From: Acanthosepion pharaonis
Taxonomy: Eukaryota; Mollusca; Cephalopoda; Sepiida; Sepiidae
Length of the DNA: 64,000 nucleotides
Assembly (NCBI GenBank): GCA_903632075.3
Contig: CAHIKZ030001778.1
Span: 143,501 to 207,500 of the forward strand
Direction: 5' to 3'
Of the stretch, positions 42,640 through 53,300 are shown in pieces. The translations under genes were made by a program, and so were the position numbers. The stretch's first letter is position 1, and every line of letters begins with the position of its first letter. Below the pieces are notes generated by a model. The model ran no database searches. It saw nothing but the letters and a program-made list of their open reading frames with translations, and had not been told where the DNA came from.

Positions 42640-45600
42640 AAGCATTTCACCCCAAACAAGGCGGGAAGCCACTAGGACGCAAGGGGTTACAGAAAATTTA
42701 GAGCAAGATCAGATAGGAGTGATAGAAGAAAGGATGAGGAGAAGGTGGATAGATCAAGGCAACTAGAGATGTCGATTGACATTATATTTGAATAGCTGGA
42801 GATTATAGCTCTCGGGGAAACAGGAATATAGGGAGGGGAGTTCCACAGGCGAGAGGTGCGAGACATGAAGCTATTGGAGTAGAAGAGACGGCTACATTTA
42901 GGAGTTTCGACAGTGAAAGGGTGAGAGCGGGATGTCAGCCTCGTAGGGCGCTTGAACTCATGAAGTCTGGGAACCAGCGAATGCAGCTCCTCGGAGCAAT
43001 TTCCATGAAAGTATTTGTAAAACAGACGGAGAGAGGCGACGGCGCGTCTGTGAGAAAGTGACTGTAGACGAGATGCCAGATCAGGGCCAATTATATTGCA
43101 TATCCGCCTCTGGAGCCTATCAAGAACCCCGAGGCAAACAGAAGGGGCTCCAGACCATATATGGCAGCAATACTCCATGCAAGGGCGAATTGTTGATTTG
43201 TAGATCTGGAGGATCGATTCAGGGAGAAAAATTTCCTGGCGCGGCACAGGAGCCAACTTTCCTTGCGGTGGACGAAGCAATTGACTCAATGTATTTGTTC
43301 CATCTCAGGTCAGCAGTCAACGTGAGACCGAGCAGCCACAAAGAGAGTTGCTCTCGAGAAGTTGAGCGTCAGACATTCTAATGGGGGAAGGGAAGGATCT
43401 CTGTGGTGATTAATAGAGAGCAGTTTTGTTTTTGAAGCATTAAAGTTGACCAGCCAATTCTTGCCCCAGTTCACAACCGATTGGAGGCCTTTTTCGAGAC
43501 GCACGGCCAGGTTAGTTTTGTCAGTGACACTAGATTTGTTTTTGAGGCAGGAATAAATTGTGGTGTCATCCGCGTAGATGCCAACTTGGGAATTTATGGC
43601 GTCAGGAAGGAGAGTGGGGCCTAGGATGGAGCCTTGAGGAACACCTGCATTCGTGGGATAGGAACTGGAGGAGAATCCGTTGAGAACGACCTTCAATTCA
43701 CGGTTTGACAGGAATGATTGTATTAGGTCAAACAATCGACCCGTAATGCCATAACCCTGGAGCTTTGCGAAGAAGGCCGGCATGCCAAACCCTATCAAAT
43801 GCTTTGGAGATGTCTAGTGCCACGGCACGGGCTTCCCCGTTATTTTGAAGAGCTTGGTAGACTGTTTCAGTGATGGCTGTAAGCACATCAGCTGTAGATC
43901 GGGCAAAGCGGAAACCATATTGCTTGTCTGAGAGCAGATTATGGGATGTGAGGTGGTTAACCACCTTCTTCGGTATTGATTAGGGCTTCGAAGACTTTGC
44001 CGAAGAGGGGAAGGAGACTGATAGGACGGTAGTTAGAAGGGTCAGAGGGGTCACCAGAGTTCTTGAAGACAGGAACAATCGAAGAGGACTTCCAGCAGTC
44101 AGGAAAACAAGATTCCTTGAGGCAGTAGTTATATAGTTTAGAGAGGGCGGGCGCCAGTTCAGGCGTGCATTTCTTCAAGACAATGGCTGGTATCCCATCT
44201 CCACCACTAGCCTTGTTGGGGTCTAAATTGGAGATAACGCCCAATACCAAAGATGGGGTTATGTTTAACCCACTCAATATGGCCTCAGTTCTAAGAGGGA
44301 AGTCGGGTATGGGTACACCGGAAGAGTCGAGCGTTGAGTTGAATGAAAATTTCGAGCAAAGCATTCAGCCTTGTCGGTAGAGGAGGTCAAGACTTCGAAC
44401 TGGTTGAATAAAGGAGGTATAGAGGGTTTGCAATAATTTTTACGCTCTTGCAGAGACGCCAATAATATTGGAGCCAAATTTGCGAGATGCAATACGTTCC
44501 TTCATCCGAGCCGCAAATAGTGACTTAGCATCATTGAGGACACGCTTACACTCGTTACGGGCGGAGGCAAAGAGACGTCTATTGCAGTCAGACATGTCGC
44601 TCGAGGAAATAGGTGGATTTTGGTTCCTATGGGCGATGGCGGCTGAAGCAAGCAGCGGAGAACCAGGGGGAGGAGCGCGACTTGACCTTATATTTCCTTG
44701 ATGGGATGAAAGCGTCGATTCCAGCTTTAACCCAGGATGAGACCTCAGAAGCACATTCTTGGACGGGAGCTTAAAGACTCCATCCCAGGGGACATCGCGG
44801 AGGAAATCACGGAACGCGTCCCAGTCAGCTCGTTGATAGTAGAACAAAGTTCTAGTGGTAGGAGGTTCTTTATAGGGGGTGGAGTTGAAGGAGATGTTAA
44901 CAGATACTACTGCATGATCAGAGTTACCAAGAGGGCAGAGTTGCGTGGCGCTACAGGATTCGGGGATGGAGGTAAAAACACAGGTCGAGAAGAGAGGCTT
45001 TACCTTCCCGGTTGAAGGCAAAACGAGTGGGGAAGTTAACTATCTGTGTGAGGGAATGAGAGATTGATTGAAAATTGAAGCGTTTGAATGCCTGCGTGGT
45101 CAGTAGTAGCATTCTTAAGGTATTGGTGTGATGGGCGTTAAAGTCACCAAACACAAAAATGTGAGCAAACGGGTGGAGGGAGAGAGCCTTGTCTATGCTG
45201 TCAGAAATGCTATCGAATATATTCACAGTCTTGAGAGGATGGAAGCGGTAAAGGAAGAAGAGATAGCTTATTTGCATTAAGGAGAGAGAGAGTCGGAGAC
45301 ACATGTATGACTGGTCTGGCGATTCGAGAGACAACTCTCTGGCCAGAGGAGATGTTCCTTGATGTAGACACCAAGACTGTGCATGTGGGTTAGAGAGTCT
45401 TTTTCTGAGGAGAGGAAGGTAGCCGGGGATCGAGAGATCAGAAGAGGGATAGACGAGACAAGGTTTGTCTAACAGAGAGCCAGTATATCCGGGCAGTTTG
45501 CAGTTGAGGAAAGATTCCAGACTGCAGAAGTTTGTTCCTAATGCCACGGATGTTGGAGAAAAAAATGTTGAGGTTTAAAGGTGATTTTTGAGAGGCTGGT

Positions 45601-48600
45601 TTAGGATTAATTTTTCGGTTTTTGTAACTCATGTTGGAATTTTGTTTGTAAAGATGAGAAGGTTGAAGATAAAAAAAAACAGACAGTTTTCGATTTTGAC
45701 GTGGGCAGAGAGGAGTTGGGAACAACCTGCATCATTAATGTGGCCTCAGGGCTGCCCACCGGAGGTGACTGCAGGGACACCTTTCCATGCGCGACATAAC
45801 ACTACAAACACCCGGTATTATACAACTGTTGAGATTTTTGATTATGTCAAGAACGCTACAAAAATTTTGTTTATCTCAAAGAACTACCAGTCGGAAACAG
45901 CAACCAGAGAACTGTCATTATGTAAACAGATGATGCAAGAATAATTAAAGGCCGGAGAGAGAAAATTCAGACCCCCAGGAAGAAATCCCTTCCTTCACCT
46001 TAACAAAAAAAAAGGTTTCTTTTTGCCAAAACATGTCCAATAATCTTGGAAAAAATCTAAGAATGTTAACCTAAAATTCTATTGATTTTACCTACCTACT
46101 CCTCATGCCTACAGATAAGCACAAGAAAATTACAAAAATATCTCCCAAAGGATGGGGCGGTGGGGAGATAACAGGCAAGGAGTCCTGGTTCAAACTTTCC
46201 TATACCTTATCACATTAAGCTTCAACTTTTTATAAGTCCCATTGTCTATTCTAAAAGAAATTGAAAATAAGGTTACCTTTTTTTTTCGCATCTAGCCAAA
46301 AGACATGAAAAATTTTCCATTTGAATATGATTTTTCTTTTGAACTCAAATATTTTAAAATTATCAAATAAGGGAGAATCATTGGGACAAAATGTTTTAGA
46401 AATGGTAGACCTTCACATTGACGATCATATAAAAAAATTTTCTGACAATTTTTAAATCATTCTTCTTCTTTTTGGTGCCATTTCATTTTCTTCAGAATAT
46501 AGGCGATCAATGGGCCTCCACATCCTCCAAACATTTTCAAAATTGCTTAATATAAAATTTTCTTTTCTCTTTTTTTCTGTTCTACCATCCATTTACTCAA
46601 ACCCATCAAGTATGTTAAGAATTGTTTTCTGTTGTCTTGCTTTCCCTCAATCTATCCTGTGAGTATCAGATTTTCCAAGCCCTCCTTCCTCCTTATATGC
46701 CCCAGAAATTTCAACTGCCTCTACCTGATGTTAAATATAAGTTTCCTTTTAGTTTCCATTTTTCTAAAACCTCATTGTTGCTTACATGTTCAGTCCATGG
46801 TATCATGAGCATCTTTCTGTAGAACCACATTGGTTCAAGTTTTTCATGTTTGAAGAGAATGTCCAGCATAAAAAATATTGTTATATAGAAGGACTGATAT
46901 CACATAACAGTATTTTATTAATTTTTTTTGAAAACAAAGTTTTTTCTGTCTCTTTAATACTCTGCTTATTTTTGGAATGCATCTTTGGCTATATAAATGC
47001 ATCTTCAGATCTCAGTGAAAATTTTCCATTTCTGTTAGAGCATTTCCAAAAGAATTTAAATTTTAATATTATTTGATTTTAGTATCCCTGATTTGTAATT
47101 TGCATTTTGGGCTCATCCTTTTGCTAACAACCATGCATTATGTCTTCTTGCAGTTGTTTTTTTATTTTTTTCTTAAATCTTTTTATTTACCTTCATTGTA
47201 GGAAATTTTGTAGTTTGCTTTTCTGTATGTGAAAACAACACTAGTACCATCTAAAGACAAAATTAAATTAAGATTTTTGTTTTTTTTTAAAAAAAAGGAC
47301 ATCTAATTCTCTCAGAATTGCTTCTTTTTTTAAATAGGAAACTCTTTTATTTCTTCATCAGATATTACAGAATTTCAATTAGTGACTATAGCATTTGACC
47401 ATTCTGTTCTTTTTTCTTGCTATTTTTCAGGAAAACATTGCTCAGCAATTCCTAAAGTGAATCATACAACCACTGATACTAATGACACATTTTTTGGTTC
47501 CAAATTTAATTACCAATTTAAATCCATGGATTTATTTTTTACAAATTACCAATATTGTCTTTTAATATAGAATTTATAGCTTATATACATATAATATACA
47601 GTGCCATCTTTTAAGAATGAGTGATTCTTTTTATTCTCGTATCTTAAAAAAATAAAAATCTTTTCATTTCAAAATTAAATTTTTAAAAATATAATTTTTT
47701 CAAAAAAGGAATAAAATTCAAGGATCCTTCCCTTTCAAAATAGTCATATTTTTGCAAGAAACAATATATATATAAAACTTTTATATATATTAATAAAGGC
47801 TTTTATTTTTGGATGGATTCATTTACAGAAAATTTCTTTCATCTGTCAACAAAATGTCACATGGGCATTTAACAATGAAGAATGCCAAGGTAATATTTTT
47901 TTTGTTCTATTTTATTTAGAAAGATGTTTGATAATACTGATAACATTGTCTAAGTATTTATGTTTAAAATAATGTCATACTCCTATGTTGGTTGACATGT
48001 TACAAAGGAAATATCAATTTGAGTCCTCAAGATTTAAAAAAATTTTTTTAATCAAATTCATCCTGTGCAAGTAAAGCCACAAAGATACAAGGGCTTTCTT
48101 TATAAAAAAGCTTGTTTTGATTCTTTTATATGAGAACAACAGAAAAGTAATCAGGAAGACAGTAGTAAACGATTGACATTGCATTTAGATTTTTGAAGGT
48201 CAAAGTTGGCTGGAAAGCATGGAACCAGAAGAGAATTCCACAAGGGAGAAAGAAAACTGTTAGCATAGAACTTAGTTACATCTAGACAGTTCAACTGTGA
48301 ATTGATGCACTTAAATTCATAAAGGCTAGGTACCATCGTGAAGAGCTCATCCTAACAATTACCATGGAGGTATTTATAGAAAAGGCACAGGGAAGCGGTT
48401 TTATGGTGGTGGGAAAGTGAGTGAAGCTGAGATACCAGGTCAGGATCAATAATATTGCAGATTCTTCTTTGGATTTTATGAAGAATCTCTAAATAATTAA
48501 CCTATCTCTGTTATGTTAAAATTTGAATTCTATGATTCGATGGAATATCATTGGTTGAATTTGTCCTTTCTTAGTTTATCTTTCTTCCTTATTTTTTTTT

Positions 48601-48970
48601 TTTTTTTTCATTTTTTATTTCTTTTTTCTTGGCCTTTTTCTACTCTTATTTTTCAATTTCTCTCTCTCATGTTACTAATCACTGAGCTTCCTAAAAAAAA
48701 TCCACATATAAATTTTTTTTACCTTTTTGGGAAACTTTCCAATGATGCAAGTGGAAGATGTTCTTCATTAACTGCATTTGAATAAAAATATTTTAAAAGA
48801 ATACATGATTTCCCACCTGATGAAACGATAAAAAAATTTTAATGCTGAAACAAGATGTACAGTTTTGTAGTGGGCATGTGATTTCCCACCTGATGAAACA
48901 TTAAAAAAAATTTTTAATGTAGAAACAACAGTTTTGTAGTGGGTATGTGTATGCTCTAATGTAACACTGC

Positions 48971-49021
<51 letters not shown>

Positions 49022-49231
49022 AATCTGATACCAGAAATAAATTGTCTTTGACACCCAGAAATGAAAAAGAAAAACAAGAAGGAAAAGGAATAGGAAGGCA
49101 GTATAAAGAAGACAATAAAATGATGAAATGGGGAAATAAGCACAGCATTTGTCACATAGGCATAAGGTGTTCAAGATTTAATTGGATATAACATCAATCA
49201 AATAATTGACAAATTTTTTTTTAAAAAATTG

Positions 49232-49282
<51 letters not shown>

Positions 49283-49648
49283 CAATCAGCTTTTGTTAAT
49301 TGGACATCTAGCCACACTGAGGAGCTTTGATACAGTGAAACAGTCTGTCTGTAGATGACTATATTAATATGTTCCTGGAAATCTGGTTGAGCTCTCTAGG
49401 GAAAGGGTTTTTTAAAAGCAGTGGCTCCTACTACTATAAAACATTACTCTTCAAGTATGAATTGCATTCTCTGAGCCGCTGGCGTATTTCGTATTGGGAA
49501 AAACGTTAAAATTCCCTTCCTTTCTGCCATGCGACAATGGCCTAGAGGTAAAATATCTGACCAATGTCAAATCAGTCGGTTTTCGATCCTGGCTTGAAGC
49601 AATTGTATGTCTAGCCACACTGAAAAGCTGCGATAAAGCAAAACAGTC

Positions 49649-49679
<31 letters not shown>

Positions 49680-50299
49680 AGTGGGCGTAAAAGCAATATT
49701 ATCCAAATCATGTAACAGCATAATTGTCCATCTCACAAAATGTTTAATATCTAAAAAAACCACTAAACTAACTGAGTCTAACCATCTTGACACCATTTGT
49801 CATAAGAATCACTGAAAAACCCTTTGAATTATTCAGTTAGAGAGAGAACAGGTTAAAATCGTTTTGTGTCAGCCCCACTGTCTTCCCAAATGAGCAATTG
49901 TGAAAGGAAAAAGATCATTCATGCCTTTAGTATGGTTACCAACATTCATACTTTGGGTTCCATCTTCAAAGTCAATTCATGAACCAACAAGAAAATGATG
50001 AATAAGTTTAAAAAAAAAGAAACAGTTGAGAGGAAAACTGGATCAGAAGGTCACAACAGGAAGAGGGATCATCATTTCAACTTAGAGCTAAACAGATCAA
50101 TTCAAAAAGATCCAACTAAATTCATAAGACATTTGGCACATGAAAGGAGTTTCAGCTCTGATGGTCCAAAAAGCAGTGAAGAAGACTTTAAAATGAAATT
50201 GTAAGTGAAACATGTGAGGCAACTTGTTATTCCAGGACAGAAAGTTAGAAGCTTAGAAAGGACAAAGGTCATCTTGAATAAATTGGAAAATGATCCTGA

Positions 50300-50350
<51 letters not shown>

Positions 50351-53300
50351 TTATTTCAATACTTCAGGAGCTTCCAAATTTAGCTATGATTAATTAATGA
50401 TGTCAAAAATTTATGACCTATTTCATCACAATTCTTCTTGCTTGAAAGTAATTATACATTCTTATTGCTCAAAGTAGAGCCCTAATAGTGTTATAAAAAC
50501 CTTTGAGAATTCCAGTAAGATATCTTTAATCATTTCTAAGATACGACAGTTTAAAGCTTAACAAAAAAATGGACAATTTTATATGATTTGGACAATATAT
50601 ATTGGCTTACATTAGGCTTCCAGGTGAGTTTTCTCAACAAAGAAAACATAGAAAATGGGGTGTAAATAAAAATACAGGCCATATAGAAAAATATTTATTA
50701 AACATAACAAACATAATGTGAGAATGAACAATATATATACAGGATGATAACAAGTGAATGTATTTACATCAAGGCTGTCTTTTCTTCCTGAATAAAACTT
50801 ATTTTAACTTTGCAGGCAAAACAATGTTATTTAGTTATATAGTGGACTTTATAATTCGTATAATCTCTTCAGTTTAAGCACACTGTCACATATTTGCTGT
50901 TAGTTCTCTAATCAAACTCCAATTGGGAGATTTTTCTTCTTGGGAAGCTCACATGAATATACATGGTGAAGCCTAGCATATAACATTTGGCAACAATAAA
51001 TGCCAGGAAAAGTAGATTGTTGTGCCATGCATCCAAATCCTTTCTACATTGTAAATTTTTAATTTTGCATGAGTTTAAAACCTATTTTTTGAGGCTGATG
51101 GAAAATGCCCAATGATTTCCATCATGAGACAGTCTCTTTATAGATAAATATATCTATATAGCAATAGTCAATACAATTGTTTTACAGATTGATTCAGAAA
51201 ATTGTAGTGAGTTTGATCACCAACAAATACTTTTCTAGTAGTCTTGGTACCTGCTGAATTAATGTTTGCAAGAAAGATAACATCAATATTCGACAAATTG
51301 TTGCCTTGTCCAAAAAAGAAAATGCATAACAAAGAGAATTTCTGTGCAAAGAAGTATACACCTGGTGATAAAGTTTTCTTTAATGTTTTTGGGAGGATGG
51401 AGTTATTTCAAATAGAATTGGAATAGTAATCTATACGGTGAAAGGAAAAATATGTGTATGCAAAAGGCATGTAAACCAGTTAAGACCAAGATACTCTGAA
51501 ATTGTTCAACAGGGTGATGAAGAAACTCTGATGGATTGTCCTGTATGACACGTTTGAAATAACAGCATTCCCAAACATACCAGAATGCATGGATACATCT
51601 CCTACACCAGCTTTGCCCATATGATTGTGATGTTATTTGCCTTGAAAGAGTAAAAGGAAAAATGACCCACAGTGCAGCTAAGTCAAGAACCAAAAAAGAG
51701 AAAATATTAGAAAGCTAAATTTCTAGAGGAAAATTTCAGCTTGGGAGGAGGTGATGTAACCTGTCACCCCCAGGAGTGACTACACTATAGGCAAGTATTT
51801 GTAAGTCAACGAACTACAGAGACTAGCTGGGATTTGTTGAGTACAACTCAGACTTACACAAGAACTATCGACCTTCCAACAGTAGCACTTACTACTGGAT
51901 TGACTTGCAATGACCTTGTGCATAACTGTTACCTTTGTTCTTACTGTACTGGTTTTTTTACAATAAACCTTTACTTATTTTATCCACCTTGTTTTTCAAG
52001 TATATATTCCTATTAGCACGGAATATAACAGTACCAAGCTAAGCTAAGCCTACTAAAGAACTGAAATAATTTCATCATTTAAAACAGAGTTATCTGAAAA
52101 AGGCCTGTATATGATTTTAAGTTTTGTAATTGTCATATTTCTCATTTGTTCTGATTCATGCTGATTAGAAAAGACTAATCCAAATAAAATCCATTCATTC
52201 ATTTTTTTTAATCCGTATCACTCATGCAAGGCAGTAAGGCCACTAAGATGTAAGAGGTTACAGGATGTGGAAGAATTAGGAACAGAAATGAGCAGAAAAG
52301 AAAAGAGTAAACAGGAGGATAGTACATAGCAATTGACATTGCATTTAAATTTTTGAAGATTAAAGTTGGCTGGAAAACATGGGGCTGGAAGGAAGTTCCA
52401 CAAGTGAGAAATGCAAGAAAAGAAACTGTTAGCATAGAACATATGGCTACATCTAGCCAGCTCAACTGTAGATTGATGAGTTCTCAATGCCAGTCTAGTA
52501 CTGTGCTTAAATTCAAAAAGTCTAGTGAAGAGCTCATCTGAACAATTACCATGAAAGTATTTACAGAAAAGACACAGAGGCAACCTTGTGGCGGTGGGAA
52601 AGTGACTGAAGCCGAGCTGCCAGATCAGGACTGATAATATTACTGATTATTCATTGGATCTATCAAGGAGTACAAGGTAAATAGCAGGGACACAGGACCA
52701 TATGTGGCAGCAATATTCTAAGCATGGATGAATGGTAGACTTATAGATATGTAAGATAGATTCTGCAGAGTAAAGTTGTTTTGCATGACACAGTGAACTG
52801 ACTTTCTTACCAGCTGACTTAGCAATGGATTCAATATAGTCTTTCCACTTTATGTCCACTGAGAACATCAGCCCAAGAAGGCACAACTTGTCACTTACCT
52901 GGAGGTTAGCATCAGCCATGCTGATGGGAAGCAGAGGGTGGGGGAGTCTCTCATATGATTGATGGAGAGAAGTTTAGCTTTGGAGGTGTTAAAATTGACA
53001 AGCCATCTTTTGCCCCTATTAACGATGGCCTTAAGTTTTGTTTTTCTTTGGTCCAGTGTGTAAAATATACAATGTGGTCTTCATAATGAAAACATTGCAC
53101 TGTGTCTTTTTAGAACATCTTGCATGGTGATGGTACATGACAATTTCATAAAAATTTGAATTTCTACATATTAAGTTGTTTAGAAAGTTATGACACATTT
53201 GGAGAGGAAGTAAAATGTGAAAGTTGTTGTGGAAATCATCTCTTTGATAAAATCTTTAAAAGTAAAAGAGCAATCGATATCATTATTCTGTGTATATAAC

